From JAEUNJ01 sp052035955 (GTDB lineage Bacteria; Pseudomonadota; Gammaproteobacteria; Burkholderiales; Rhodocyclaceae): DNA of 64,000 bases. Location: contig JBPOHD010000063.1 of assembly GCA_052035955.1 (NCBI GenBank), positions 1 to 64,000 on the forward strand, in the 5' to 3' direction. Shown in pieces: positions 24,951-34,273 of the stretch (positions are counted from its first letter, which is position 1; every line of letters starts with the position of its first letter). A program made the position numbers and the translations under genes. The notes under the pieces were generated by a model that was not told the origin of the DNA, made no database searches, and worked only from the letters and a program-made list of their open reading frames with translations.

Positions 24951-27518
24951 TCAGAGCGACCGTGCGATTTCCTGGATCTCGAAGACTTCCAGTTGATCGC
25001 GTTCCTCGATATCGTTGAAGTTCTTCAAGTTGAGACCGCACTCGAAGCCTTCCTTGACCTCCCGCACGTCGTCCTTGAAGCGCTTCAGGGAATCCAGTTC
25101 GCCGGTGTGGATGACCACGTTGTCGCGCAGCACCCGGACCTGGGCGTTGCGCCGCACCAGGCCGGACAAGACCATGCAACCCGCAACTGCGCCCACCTTG
25201 GAGATACGGAACACCTTGCGGATCTCCACGAGCCCGATGACGTTCTCCTTCTTCTCGGGGGCCAGCATCCCGGACATGGCCGCTTTCACCTCATCGACCG
25301 CGTCATAGATGATGTTGTAGTAGCGGATATCCACTCCGAAGCTCTCGGCCGCCTTGCGGGCCCCGCCGTCCGCCCGTGTGTTGAAGCCGATGATGACCGC
25401 CTTGGAGGCTTGGGCCAGATTGACATCCGATTCGGTGATGCCACCCACGGCGGCATGGATCACCTGGACCTTCACCTCGTCGGTGGAAAGCTTGGTCAGG
25501 GCATGGGCCAATGCCTCCTGGGAGCCCTGGACGTCCGCCTTGATGATGAGCGCCAAGGTCTTGACCTCACCCTCGGCCATCTGCTCGAACATGTTCTCAA
25601 GCTTGGCTGCCTGTTGCTTCGCGAGCTTGACGTCACGGAACTTGCCCTGTCGGAACAGGGCGATCTCCCGCGCCTTGCGTTCGTCGGCCAGGACCATTGC
25701 CTCGTCACCTGCCGCAGGCACGTCGGAGAGGCCCTGGATTTCGACGGGAATGGAGGGCCCCGCCTTGTCGATGGGTTTCCCGTTCTCGTCGAGCATGGCG
25801 CGCACACGGCCGAAGACGGCGCCGACAAGCAAGGCATCGCCCCGATGGAGGGTGCCGGACTGGACAAGGATGGTCGCCACCGGCCCCTTGCCCTTGTCCA
25901 GACGCGCTTCGATCACGAGACCCTTGGCGGGAGCCTCCTCCGGGGACGTCAGTTCCATGACTTCGGCCTGCAGCAACACGTTTTCCAGAAGGCCGTCTAT
26001 TCCTTCCCCGGTCTTGGCGGACACGGGCACGAAGGGCGTCTCGCCTCCGTACTCCTCAGGCACCACACCCTCGGCGACCAGTTCCTGGCGAACCCGATCC
26101 TGGTTCGCACCCGGCTTGTCGATCTTGTTGATCGCCACCACGAGCGGCACGTTGCCGGCCTTGGCGTGATGTATCGCCTCCTTGGTCTGGGGCATGACTC
26201 CGTCGTCCGCCGCGACGACAAGGATCACGATGTCCGTCGCCCGGGCACCGCGCGCGCGCATGGCCGTGAAGGCTTCATGGCCCGGCGTATCGAGGAAGGT
26301 GATGACGCCGCGCGGTGTATCCACGTGGTAGGCCCCGATATGCTGCGTGATGCCACCGGCCTCGCCGGCGGCGACCTTGGCACGACGAATGTAATCCAGC
26401 AGGGAGGTCTTGCCGTGGTCGACGTGGCCCATGACAGTCACCACGGGGGCCCGGGGCAGAAGCACCACATCCTTCTGGTCCGCCGCGTCGTCGAGGAAGG
26501 CGTCGGGATCGTCGAGCTTGGCAGCCACCGCTTTGTGGCCCATTTCCTCGACGACGATCATCGCCGTTTCCTGGTCGAGGACCTGATTGATGGTGACCAT
26601 GGTCCCCATCTTCATCATGACCTTGATCACCTCGGCGGCCTTGACGGCCATCTTGTGCGCCAGGTCCGCGACGGTGATGGTTTCCGGAACGTGGACCTCG
26701 CGAATGATCTGTTCGGCGGGTTGGGCCGGCATCTGGGAATCGTCGGCATGCCCATGCCGCCCATGGCGACCGCCGCGCGGTCCGCCGCGCCAACCCGACG
26801 CACCGCCGCCCACGTCGCCATGGGTCTTGATGCCCCGCCTTTTCGCAGCCTCGTCCTTCCACGCTGTCGAGGTGGCCTTCTTCGCCCCCTTTTTGTCGGC
26901 TTCGCCCGGCTTCCCGGCGGGCTTGTGCAAGGTGCCCGAGACGGCCGGCGTCTCACCTTTGCCAGCTTCGGCGGCTTTGGCTTCGGCAGCCTTGGCCGCC
27001 TCCGCCTGCAATGCAAGGCGCGCTTCAGCTTCGGCTCTGGCCTTGGCTTCCCGTTCCTGCTTTTCCTTCAGCTCGGCTTCCTGGATCGCCGCGAGTTCCG
27101 CCTGGCGTTTCGCCTCGGCCTCCCGCATCGCCATCTGCTCGGCGTCGACCACCGGGGAAGCTGTGGTGACGGGGACCTCCGCGGCCTCGGCCGGCGTTTC
27201 CTCGGGACTGACCTCCGAAGCGTCGCGTTTCACGAAAACCCGCTTCTTGCGCACTTCCACCTGGATGGTTCGGGCCTTGCCGCTGGAATCGGCGGCCTTG
27301 ATTTCCGTCGTCTGCTTGCGCGTCAGCGTGATCTTGGCCTTGGGGGCGGTCTCGCCATGGGCCCGGCGCAGATAATCGAGCAGGCGGCTCTTGTCCTGCT
27401 CGGTCAGCATGTCGTTGGACGCCTGCTTCGAAACCCCGGCCTTGGCCAGTTGTTCGAGCAGCGCCGTCGCCGGCATTTTCAGCTCGGCCGCGAATTGGGA
27501 AACACTCATCTGGGCCAT
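24951..27518 (-). CDS. infB: Translation initiation factor IF-2
   Basis: 855-residue GTPase that recruits fMet-tRNA. N-terminal IF2-N domain, then an Ala/Glu/Lys-rich linker (about 90-250) of coiled-coil character, then the G domain: G-H-V-D-H-G-K-T, D-T-P-G-H-E-A-F and N-K-I-D, and the C-terminal fMet-tRNA-binding beta barrels. Start ATG 27518 gives MAQMSVSQFA, typical of betaproteobacteria. Twelve bases separate it from nusA. Confidence 0.97.
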   Translation of the reverse strand: MAQMSVSQFAAELKMPATALLEQLAKAGVSKQASNDMLTEQDKSRLLDYLRRAHGETAPKAKITLTRKQTTEIKAADSSGKARTIQVEVRKKRVFVKRDASEVSPEETPAEAAEVPVTTASPVVDAEQMAMREAEAKRQAELAAIQEAELKEKQEREAKARAEAEARLALQAEAAKAAEAKAAEAGKGETPAVSGTLHKPAGKPGEADKKGAKKATSTAWKDEAAKRRGIKTHGDVGGGASGWRGGPRGGRHGRHGHADDSQMPAQPAEQIIREVHVPETITVADLAHKMAVKAAEVIKVMMKMGTMVTINQVLDQETAMIVVEEMGHKAVAAKLDDPDAFLDDAADQKDVVLLPRAPVVTVMGHVDHGKTSLLDYIRRAKVAAGEAGGITQHIGAYHVDTPRGVITFLDTPGHEAFTAMRARGARATDIVILVVAADDGVMPQTKEAIHHAKAGNVPLVVAINKIDKPGANQDRVRQELVAEGVVPEEYGGETPFVPVSAKTGEGIDGLLENVLLQAEVMELTSPEEAPAKGLVIEARLDKGKGPVATILVQSGTLHRGDALLVGAVFGRVRAMLDENGKPIDKAGPSIPVEIQGLSDVPAAGDEAMVLADERKAREIALFRQGKFRDVKLAKQQAAKLENMFEQMAEGEVKTLALIIKADVQGSQEALAHALTKLSTDEVKVQVIHAAVGGITESDVNLAQASKAVIIGFNTRADGGARKAAESFGVDIRYYNIIYDAVDEVKAAMSGMLAPEKKENVIGLVEIRKVFRISKVGAVAGCMVLSGLVRRNAQVRVLRDNVVIHTGELDSLKRFKDDVREVKEGFECGLNLKNFNDIEERDQLEVFEIQEIARSL

Positions 27519-27530
27519 AGGGTCGATCCT

Positions 27531-29012
27531 TTACTCTTCCTCGGCGAACCAGTGGGCCCGGGCCACGGTGATCAGGGCCTTGGCGCGCTCTTCGTCGATG
27601 CCGGACATTTCCATCAGCTCATCGACTGCCAGGTCGGCAAGGGAATCCCGGTCGGTGATGCCGCTCTTCGCGAGATTGGCGGCGAGGGCCTTGTCCATGC
27701 CATCCAGGTTCAGCATGTCGTCGGCGACCTTCTCCAACTGCTCCTCGTCCACGATCGCCTCGGTGAGCAGGACATTGCGCGCGCGGTCGCGCAATTCGTT
27801 TACCGTCGCCTCGTCGAAGGCGTCGATTTCCAGCATCTCGGCCAAGGGTACGTAGGCGACTTCCTCCAGCGTAGAGAACCCCTCCTGGATGAGGATGTCC
27901 GCCACCTCCTCGTCAACATCCAGCTTCTCCATGAACAGGGCACGGATGCCGACGGTCTCCCGCTCCTGCTTCTCGGCCGATTCCTCGACCGTCATCAGAT
28001 TGATGGTCCAGCCCGTCAGCTCGGTGGCCAGGCGTACATTCTGGCCACCGCGACCGATCGCGATGGCAAGATTGTCTTCGCTCACCACCACGTCCATGGC
28101 GTGCTTTTCCTCGTCGACGACGATGGAATTAACCTCCGCGGGCGCCAAGGCACCGATCACGAACTGGGCAGGATCGGAAGACCAAAGAACGATATCCACC
28201 CGTTCGCCGGCCAATTCGTTGGTGACCGCCGTGACCCGGGAACCGCGCATGCCGACGCAGGTGCCGATGGGATCGACGCGCTGGTCGTTGGACTTGACCG
28301 CGATCTTGGCGCGGACACCGGGATCCCGGGCTGCCGACTTGATTTCCAGCAGCCCATCCTCGATCTCCGGCACTTCCAGCCGGAACAACTCGATGATGAA
28401 CTGAGGCGCAGTACGGGAAAGGATCAGTTGAGGACCACGGGCCTGGCGGTCGATCTTCATCAGCCATGCACGTACCCGGTCACCCGGCCGAAGGTTTTCC
28501 TTCGGGATCATCTGATCGCGTGGCAGGATTGCCTCGATACGGCCGGCCTCGATGATGGCGTTGCCGCGCTCCATCCGTTTTACGGTACCCGTAACCAGGT
28601 GCTCCTTACGCTCCAGGAAGTCGTTGAGCACCTGCTCGCGCTCGGCGTCGCGAATTTTTTGCAGAATCACCTGCTTCGCAGCCTGCGCACCGATGCGTCC
28701 GAAGTCGATGGGCTCCAGGCCTTCCTCGATGTAGTCGTCTATGGCGACGTCGGCCACCTGCTCCTGGGCGTCGGTCAGGCCGATCTGCTGTTCCGGATTC
28801 TCGACCGCCTCGTCGGCAACGACGAGCCAACGGCGGAAGGACTCGAATTCCCCCGACTCCCGATCGATCTCCACCCGCACGTCGGCCTCGTCGTTGATCT
28901 TCTTCTTGGTGGCCGAGGCCAGAGCCAACTCGAGGGCACCGAAAACGATGTCCTTGGGAACGTTCTTCTCACGCGCCAGGGCATCCACCAGCAGCAACAG
29001 TTCCTTGCTCAT
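27531..29012 (-). CDS. nusA: Transcription elongation/termination factor NusA
   Basis: 493 residues: N-terminal RNA-polymerase-binding domain, S1 domain (about 135-200; VKRMERGNAIIEAG), two KH domains with G-R-G-G-Q-N-V-R, and two C-terminal acidic repeats. The ATG overlaps the rimP stop by four bases. Its own leader carries an intrinsic terminator (29505-29531), which NusA could influence. Confidence 0.97.
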   Translation of the reverse strand: MSKELLLLVDALAREKNVPKDIVFGALELALASATKKKINDEADVRVEIDRESGEFESFRRWLVVADEAVENPEQQIGLTDAQEQVADVAIDDYIEEGLEPIDFGRIGAQAAKQVILQKIRDAEREQVLNDFLERKEHLVTGTVKRMERGNAIIEAGRIEAILPRDQMIPKENLRPGDRVRAWLMKIDRQARGPQLILSRTAPQFIIELFRLEVPEIEDGLLEIKSAARDPGVRAKIAVKSNDQRVDPIGTCVGMRGSRVTAVTNELAGERVDIVLWSSDPAQFVIGALAPAEVNSIVVDEEKHAMDVVVSEDNLAIAIGRGGQNVRLATELTGWTINLMTVEESAEKQERETVGIRALFMEKLDVDEEVADILIQEGFSTLEEVAYVPLAEMLEIDAFDEATVNELRDRARNVLLTEAIVDEEQLEKVADDMLNLDGMDKALAANLAKSGITDRDSLADLAVDELMEMSGIDEERAKALITVARAHWFAEEE

Positions 29013-29473
29013 TTCTTCCGACTCCTGCGATCCGTTTCCGGGAATTTCGGCACCAGGCGCGCCTTCTCCACTCCGTCGACAGGGAAAGACCTCTCCTCCT
29101 CCCCGATCCGCACTACCGCCGCTCCATCCCGCATTGCCACGATGGTGCCCGCAAAGTTGCGCTGATTTCCTTCGGGCACGCGCAACTTGAACTGCACCTC
29201 GTGGCCGGCAAAACGCTGCCAGTCCTGCGCCCGCTTCAGGGGCCGATCCATGCCGGGAGAGGACACTTCCAGGCGGTCATAATCCACGTTCTCGACCGTG
29301 AAGAGGCGACTCAGGTGGTTGCTGACCAGCGCGCAATCGTCGACCGTGATCCCCGTGTCGACGGGCTTGTCAATGAACACGCGCAACAGGCGACCTCGGG
29401 GACTCGTCTCGAAATCGACGAGTTCGTACCCCAACCCAGTCACGGCCTGTTCGATCAAATCCTGCAACTGCAT
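29009..29473 (-). CDS. rimP: Ribosome maturation factor RimP
   Basis: 154 residues; assembles the 30S subunit. The family pattern includes G-Y-E-L-V-D-F-E near residue 17, L-R-V-F-I-D, V-S-S-P-G-M-D-R-P-L near 80 and the C-terminal Sm-like barrel. The ATG at 29473 is preceded by GGAAGG; a longer open frame upstream runs through the leader terminator and is not coding. Confidence 0.93.
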   Translation of the reverse strand: MQLQDLIEQAVTGLGYELVDFETSPRGRLLRVFIDKPVDTGITVDDCALVSNHLSRLFTVENVDYDRLEVSSPGMDRPLKRAQDWQRFAGHEVQFKLRVPEGNQRNFAGTIVAMRDGAAVVRIGEEERSFPVDGVEKARLVPKFPETDRRSRKK

Positions 29474-29504
29474 GCCTTCCTTCCACCCCCGCATCCGGCG
29501 ATAC

Positions 29505-29531
29505 AAATAAAAAATGGGCCTGAAAGCCCAT
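29505..29531 (-). terminator. Intrinsic terminator in the rimP-nusA-infB leader
   Basis: ATGGGC and GCCCAT pair around a six-base loop (29531-29514) and are followed on the minus strand by TTTTTATTT. It lies between the rluB stop and rimP. A 5-bp hairpin (29550-29538) precedes it. It may simply end the upstream operon or attenuate the nusA operon. Confidence 0.75.
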
Positions 29532-29573
29532 TCCTTCTCTCGATTCGAGAAACGGTGCCGAATAAACAGCCGG

Positions 29574-29604
29574 ATTATAACAAGAGCCGCCGCCCCTCCG
29601 CAAT
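29574..29604 (-). promoter_or_regulatory. Candidate promoter upstream of rimP
   Basis: Perfect -10 TATAAT at 29579-29574; the best -35 is TTGCGG at 29604-29599 with a long 19-bp spacer. Initiation here would place the terminator at 29505-29531 inside the leader. Confidence 0.5.
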
Positions 29605-30539
29605 CATGTCGCGGATTTTTCGGATTTTTTCTCCCCCGGGCCGACCGTAGGGGGCATCCCTTTGGACAGCCCTGCAAGCGCCTTCTCGAGGGCCTGTACC
29701 TCTTGGGGAGTCATTTCCTTCCACATGCCCCGCTTCAGCGTCGGAGGCATCGTCACCGGACCGTAGCGGACCCGCATGAGCCGGCTGACCGTCACCCCGA
29801 CGGACTCCAGCATGCGCCGAATCTCCCGGTTTCGTCCCTCGCTCAACGTTACCTTGTACCAACGGTTGGTACCCTCGCCGCCGGCATCGTGCAAGGAGGT
29901 GAATCGGGCCGGACCGTCCTCCAACTGGACGCCATCGAGCAGCCTGCTGCGAATTTCCTCCGAAAGCTCGCCGATCACCCTCACCGCGTATTCCCGTTCC
30001 AGTTCGTAGCGGGGATGCATCAATCGATTCGCCAGATCGCCGTTGCTCGTCAGCAACAGCAGGCCGCAGGAGTTGAAGTCCAGGCGGCCAACGGCGATCC
30101 AGCGCCCGCCTTTGATCCGCGGCAGTCGGTCGAAGACGCTGGCCCGCAGCCCGGGATCCTCCCGCGAGACGATCTCCCCCTCGGGCTTGTGGTACAGCAG
30201 GACACGGGGCGCCTTCGACGCAAACCGCAACTGGATCAGCTTGCCGTTAACCCGGACCCTGTCGTCGGGTCCGATCCGCTGGCCCACATGGGCCGGCAGC
30301 CCATTCACGCTGACCCGACCCGCGATTATCCATTCCTCCAATTCTCGGCGGGAGCCGAAGCCGGCGTCCGCCAATGCCTTGTGGAGTTTCGGCTCGGCGT
30401 CGACAAGGGGGGCAGCGCCGGCCGACCGAATCCCTCCCTTGGTGCCGGCCGCCTTGACGCGGCTGCCGGCCTCAGTCTTGGATCCGCTCTTCGTCGGCGG
30501 ACGGAACGGACTCGGTTTCCTGCGCGGCGGCGTCTGCAA
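29604..30539 (-). CDS. rluB: 23S rRNA pseudouridine-2605 synthase RluB
   Basis: 311-residue RsuA-family enzyme. An N-terminal basic, Pro-rich extension precedes an S4 domain (KLHKALADAGFGSRRELEEWI, about 51-72) and the catalytic domain with G-R-L-D-F-N-S-C-G-L-L-L (Asp about 153) and G-R-N-R-E-I-R-R-M. Starts with TTG at 30539 inside the 3' end of scpB; no ATG precedes the S4 domain in frame, so the exact start is uncertain. Conserved scpA-scpB-rluB order. Confidence 0.9.
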   Translation of the reverse strand: MQTPPRRKPSPFRPPTKSGSKTEAGSRVKAAGTKGGIRSAGAAPLVDAEPKLHKALADAGFGSRRELEEWIIAGRVSVNGLPAHVGQRIGPDDRVRVNGKLIQLRFASKAPRVLLYHKPEGEIVSREDPGLRASVFDRLPRIKGGRWIAVGRLDFNSCGLLLLTSNGDLANRLMHPRYELEREYAVRVIGELSEEIRSRLLDGVQLEDGPARFTSLHDAGGEGTNRWYKVTLSEGRNREIRRMLESVGVTVSRLMRVRYGPVTMPPTLKRGMWKEMTPQEVQALEKALAGLSKGMPPTVGPGEKKSEKSAT

Positions 30540-31077
30540 GGTCCATCACCCTTTCGATTTCGGTCAGCGGGGGCAACTCAGCCAGGCTGCGCAACCCCAG
30601 GTCATCCAGGAACCGCCTGGTCGTGGCATAGAGGGCGGGACGCCCCGGGGCGTCCCGGTGGCCGACGGCATCCACCCAACCGCGGCCTTCGAGGGTCTTC
30701 AACACGTTGGGAGATACCGCGACCCCTCTGATGTCCTCGATATCGCCCCGAGTCACCGGTTGCCGATAGGCAATGATGGCAAGGGTCTCCATGACCGCCC
30801 GGGAGTACTTGGGCGGCTTTTCGTTCCTCATCCGGTCGAGGAAGGATTGATACTCCGGCTTGGTCTGGAAGCGCCACCCGGAAGCCAACTGGACCAACTC
30901 CACCCCACGCCCGCTCCAGTCCCTCCGGAGGTCCTCCAGGAGCGTGCGCCAAGTATCGTCGTCGAACTCTTCATCGAACAGGCGACGCAACTCACTCATC
31001 GGCATCGGCTCGCTGGCCGCCAACAGGGCGGCCTCCAGCACGATCTTGAAATCCTCAGGCTTGTATAGCTGCACCAT
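30472..31077 (-). CDS. scpB: Segregation and condensation protein B
   Basis: 201-residue kleisin-interacting winged-helix protein of the SMC-ScpAB complex. Core pattern V-L-E-A-A-L-L-A-A-S-E-P, the conserved L-A-I-I-A-Y-R-Q-P-V-T-R-x-x-I-x-x-I-R-G near 100-120 and G-R-P-x-L-Y-x-T-T. Overlaps scpA by 23 bp and rluB by 68 bp. Confidence 0.92.
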   Translation of the reverse strand: MVQLYKPEDFKIVLEAALLAASEPMPMSELRRLFDEEFDDDTWRTLLEDLRRDWSGRGVELVQLASGWRFQTKPEYQSFLDRMRNEKPPKYSRAVMETLAIIAYRQPVTRGDIEDIRGVAVSPNVLKTLEGRGWVDAVGHRDAPGRPALYATTRRFLDDLGLRSLAELPPLTEIERVMDLADAAAQETESVPSADEERIQD

Positions 31078-31891
31078 CGCTCGTCTTCACGTAAATCGGC
31101 GCCAGGGCCTCGTTCTGGGAAATCTCCACCAGGCGCTCGCGCGCCAGTTCCAGCACCGCCAGGAAACTGACGACGAGTCCCTGGGCACCCAGGGCCAGAT
31201 CGAACAATTCCTCGAACACCACATAACCGCGACCTTGGAGCTTGCGCAGGATCAGGATCATGTGTTCCCGCACCGACAGTTCCTCCCGTTTGACCTTGTG
31301 GTGCTGCCTGACCCTGGCCTGCTTCATGAGTCCCAGCCAGGCCACCTGCAGGTCATGGAGCGTGACCTCCGGCTGCAGCTGGACCACCTTGTCGGCCACC
31401 CAGACTGTGACCCATTCATAGTTGCGGCCTGCCTGGGGCAATTCGTCGAGTTTGGCGGCGGCGAGCTTCATGCGCTCGTATTCGATCAGGCGGCGGACCA
31501 GTTCCGCCCTCGGATCCTCGGCCTCCCCCTCCTCGGCCTTCCGGGGACGGGGAAGCAGCATGCGCGACTTGATTTCCAGGAGCATGGCCGCCATCAGGAG
31601 GTACTCCGCCGCCAGTTCCAGATTGCGCTTGCGCATGGCTTCCACATAGACCAGATATTGGGCGGTCAACGGTGCCATGGGAATGTCGAGAATGCTGATG
31701 TTGGCCTTGCGGATCAGGTACAGCAGCAGATCCAGGGGGCCCTCGAAGGCCTCCAGGAAGATTTCCAGGGCATCCGGCGGAATGTAAAGATCCCGCGGCA
31801 ACTCGGGAAAGGGCTCGCCGTAGACCTTTGCCACGTGGGCCTCGGCGGCTTGTACCTCGACGGGGGAAGCGTCCACCTCGGTTTCGCTCAT
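31055..31891 (-). CDS. scpA: Segregation and condensation protein A
   Basis: 278-residue kleisin. The defining N-terminal block F-E-G-P-L-D-L-L-L-Y-L-I-R-K-x-x-I-S-I-L-D-I-P is at about residues 49-71, followed by Y-L-x-M-A-A-x-L-L-x-I-K-S-R-M-L-L-P and a C-terminal winged helix. Bridges SMC heads with ScpB. Start ATG 31891, ten bases after the thioesterase gene. Confidence 0.93.
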   Translation of the reverse strand: MSETEVDASPVEVQAAEAHVAKVYGEPFPELPRDLYIPPDALEIFLEAFEGPLDLLLYLIRKANISILDIPMAPLTAQYLVYVEAMRKRNLELAAEYLLMAAMLLEIKSRMLLPRPRKAEEGEAEDPRAELVRRLIEYERMKLAAAKLDELPQAGRNYEWVTVWVADKVVQLQPEVTLHDLQVAWLGLMKQARVRQHHKVKREELSVREHMILILRKLQGRGYVVFEELFDLALGAQGLVVSFLAVLELARERLVEISQNEALAPIYVKTSDGAAIQA

Positions 31892-31901
31892 GACAACGTT
31901 C

Positions 31902-32378
31902 TCAGGAAACCGTGTAGGCCGCGGTACCGACGGAAATCAGGTCGCCGGTATCGTTGAACAGTTCCATTCGAGCGACCGCCACCTTGTTGCCGGTTCGAAG
32001 GGGAACCCCCCGGCAAAGAAAGAACTTGCCGACGCCCGGCCGCAGATAATCGACCCGCAGATCGATGGTGCCGATGCGCGCGAATCGCTCGATCCGCTCC
32101 GCCATGGGCCTGTCCTTGAGCTTCTGTTGCAAGCTGAGGAAGGCCACCATGCCACCCGTCGTATCGAGCACGGCCGAGATCACCCCGCCGTGCAGGATGC
32201 CGCGTGCGAAGTTCCCGACGAGATCCGGACGCATCTCGAACCTGAACTCCGGACGATCATGGTCCAGGGATACCACCTCCAGGCCCAGCACCTTGTTGAA
32301 AGGAATCCTGTCCTGGAAGATATCGTGCACCGCCCTGAGGAGGCGGGATTCGGCATCGGAGGCGGCGGATTGGGGCAT
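31902..32378 (-). CDS. PaaI/YigI-type hotdog-fold thioesterase
   Basis: 158 residues, single hotdog domain. The F-x-x-x-L-G-L-E segment near 30, H-G-G-V-I-S-A-V-L-D-T-T near 65 and R-V-D-Y-L-R-P-G near 115 match the YigI subfamily of acyl-CoA thioesterases. Start ATG 32378 lies five bases after the trpS stop; the open frame upstream overlaps trpS and is not coding. Substrate chain length not known. Confidence 0.85.
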   Translation of the reverse strand: MPQSAASDAESRLLRAVHDIFQDRIPFNKVLGLEVVSLDHDRPEFRFEMRPDLVGNFARGILHGGVISAVLDTTGGMVAFLSLQQKLKDRPMAERIERFARIGTIDLRVDYLRPGVGKFFLCRGVPLRTGNKVAVARMELFNDTGDLISVGTAAYTVS

Positions 32379-32383
32379 GGTCT

Positions 32384-33586
32384 TCAGTCGTAGGCGACGC
32401 CGATGGCCGCCCGGACGTCCCGCATCGTTTCCTGGGCCAGTTTGCGCGCCTTCTCGCAGCCCTCGGCGATGATGTCGCCCACCAGTCGCGGATCCTCCTC
32501 GTAGCGGCGGGCACGCTCCCGCATGGGTTCCTGTTCCTTGAGGATCCCTTCGATCACCGGCTGCTTGCACTCGATGCAGCCGATGCCTGCCGAGCGGCAT
32601 CCCGCCTGAACCCACTGCTTTGTCGCGTCCTCCGAATAGATCTGATGGAATTGCCAGACGGGGCACTTGTCCGGATCACCCGGATCGGTCCGCCGCACTC
32701 GCTGCGGATCCGTCTGCATGGTCCGGATCTTCTTGGTTATCGATTCGGCGTCTTCCCGCAGCGTGATGGTATTGCCGTACGACTTGGACATCTTCTGCCC
32801 GTCCAGCCCCGGCATCCGCGATGCCTCGGTCAGCAAGGCATCGGGCTCCACGAGGATCATCTTGCCGCCGCCTTCCAGGTAGCCAAACAGCCGCTCCCTG
32901 TCCTCGTGGGAGAGCCCCTGGGCCTCCTGCAGCAGCGCCCGGGCCTGATCGAGGGCCCCCTCGTCGCCCTTCTCCTGGAAACGGGTGCGCAAGTCGGCGT
33001 AGAGTCGCGCCCGTTTGGAGCCGAGCTTTTTCGCGGCGTCCTTGGCCTTCTCCTCGAAACCGGGTTCCCGTCCGTAAAGGTGGTTGAAACGTCGGGCGAT
33101 CTCGCGGGTGAATTCGATATGCGGCACCTGGTCCTCGCCGACCGGCACCAGATTGGCGCGGTAGATCAGGATGTCGGCGGCTTGCAGGAGCGGATAGCCC
33201 AGGAAGCCGTAGGTGGACAGGTCCTTGTGCTCGAGTTTCTCCTGCTGGTCCTTGTAGGTCGGCACACGTTCGAGCCATCCCAGCGGGGTCATCATGGACA
33301 TCAACAGGTGCAACTCCGCGTGTTCCGGCACCTTGGACTGGATGAAGATGGTCGCCACCGAGGGATCGACCCCGGCTGCCAGCCAGTCGATCACCATGTC
33401 GCGGGCATTGTCGGTAATGGTGCCCGGCTCGTCGTAGGCGGTGGTCAACGCGTGCCAGTCGGCCACGAAGAACAGGCAGGGATATTCCCGTTGGAGCCTG
33501 ACCCAGTTGGCCAGGACCCCGTGGTAGTGCCCCAGGTGGAGCCGCCCGGTCGGGCGCATGCCGGAGAGAACCTTTTCTGCGTACAT
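32384..33586 (-). CDS. trpS: Tryptophanyl-tRNA synthetase
   Basis: Class Ic aminoacyl-tRNA synthetase, 400 residues. ATP motifs are H-L-G-H (about 17-20, HIGH) and K-M-S-K-S (about 255). It is about 60 residues longer than the E. coli enzyme; the extra segment after residue 140 (charged, E-E-K-A-K-D-A-A-K-K) is typical of betaproteobacterial TrpS. Start ATG 33586; the longer frame upstream overlaps the M50 peptidase gene. Confidence 0.95.
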   Translation of the reverse strand: MYAEKVLSGMRPTGRLHLGHYHGVLANWVRLQREYPCLFFVADWHALTTAYDEPGTITDNARDMVIDWLAAGVDPSVATIFIQSKVPEHAELHLLMSMMTPLGWLERVPTYKDQQEKLEHKDLSTYGFLGYPLLQAADILIYRANLVPVGEDQVPHIEFTREIARRFNHLYGREPGFEEKAKDAAKKLGSKRARLYADLRTRFQEKGDEGALDQARALLQEAQGLSHEDRERLFGYLEGGGKMILVEPDALLTEASRMPGLDGQKMSKSYGNTITLREDAESITKKIRTMQTDPQRVRRTDPGDPDKCPVWQFHQIYSEDATKQWVQAGCRSAGIGCIECKQPVIEGILKEQEPMRERARRYEEDPRLVGDIIAEGCEKARKLAQETMRDVRAAIGVAYD

Positions 33587-33591
33587 CGTCG

Positions 33592-34245
33592 TCAATAGTG
33601 GAAACTGAAAATCGCTGCAATCAAAAGCCGCACCAATCCGATGAAGGGGCCGAGAACGGCCCCCAGGATCCCGGACACCATCAGCAGGACCAGGATGGGA
33701 AATCCCCACCGCTCCAACTGCGCAAAGCGCCACGCCGATCTCGGCGGCAACAGGCTCACCGCAATCCGCCCTCCGTCCAGCGGGGGCAAAGGAAACAGGT
33801 TCAGCACCATCAGGACGATGTTCACGTCCATTCCTGCATCGGCCATCCGCGCCATCGGCAGGCTGTAGGCGTTTTCCGGTGTCACTTCCACCGTTTTCAG
33901 GAGAGCCGCCCATGCGAAGGCCATGAGGAGATTCGCCGCCGGGCCGGCGGCGGCCACCCACAGCATGTCCTTCTTCGGCTGCCGCAACTTGCCGAAGTCG
34001 ACGGGCACCGGCTTCGCCCAACCGAACAGGAATGCGCCGTGCGTCGTCCAGTAAAGCAGCGCGGGAACAAGAACGGTTCCCACCGGATCGATGTGCCGAA
34101 GCGGATTCAGGCTGATCCGGCCGAGGACCCAGGCCGTCGGATCGCCGAAATGCCTTGCCGCATAGCCATGGGCGGCCTCGTGCAGCGTAATGGCAAACAC
34201 GACCGGGAGGGCGTAGATCGCCAGAGTCTGGATGACGCTTTCCAT
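33592..34245 (-). CDS. Site-2 protease family (M50) membrane protein
   Basis: 217 residues with four to six hydrophobic helices. The zinc motif H-E-A-A-H is at about residues 22-26 in the first helix and the second ligand motif N-L-F-P-L-P-P-L-D-G-G near 148-158. This is the short stand-alone group-III S2P type without a PDZ domain; physiological substrate unknown. It lies between trpS and the YciO-like gene in an unbroken operon. Confidence 0.88.
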   Translation of the reverse strand: MESVIQTLAIYALPVVFAITLHEAAHGYAARHFGDPTAWVLGRISLNPLRHIDPVGTVLVPALLYWTTHGAFLFGWAKPVPVDFGKLRQPKKDMLWVAAAGPAANLLMAFAWAALLKTVEVTPENAYSLPMARMADAGMDVNIVLMVLNLFPLPPLDGGRIAVSLLPPRSAWRFAQLERWGFPILVLLMVSGILGAVLGPFIGLVRLLIAAIFSFHY

Positions 34246-34273
34246 GGAGTCGGCGGATTCTAACAGACCGAAG

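Noticed and set aside
24384..29165. Very long plus-strand open frame (about 1,590 codons) opposite truB-rbfA-infB-nusA
   Set aside because: It mirrors real genes with clear family motifs on the minus strand. High GC content keeps the opposite frame open, and its translation has no recognisable domain.
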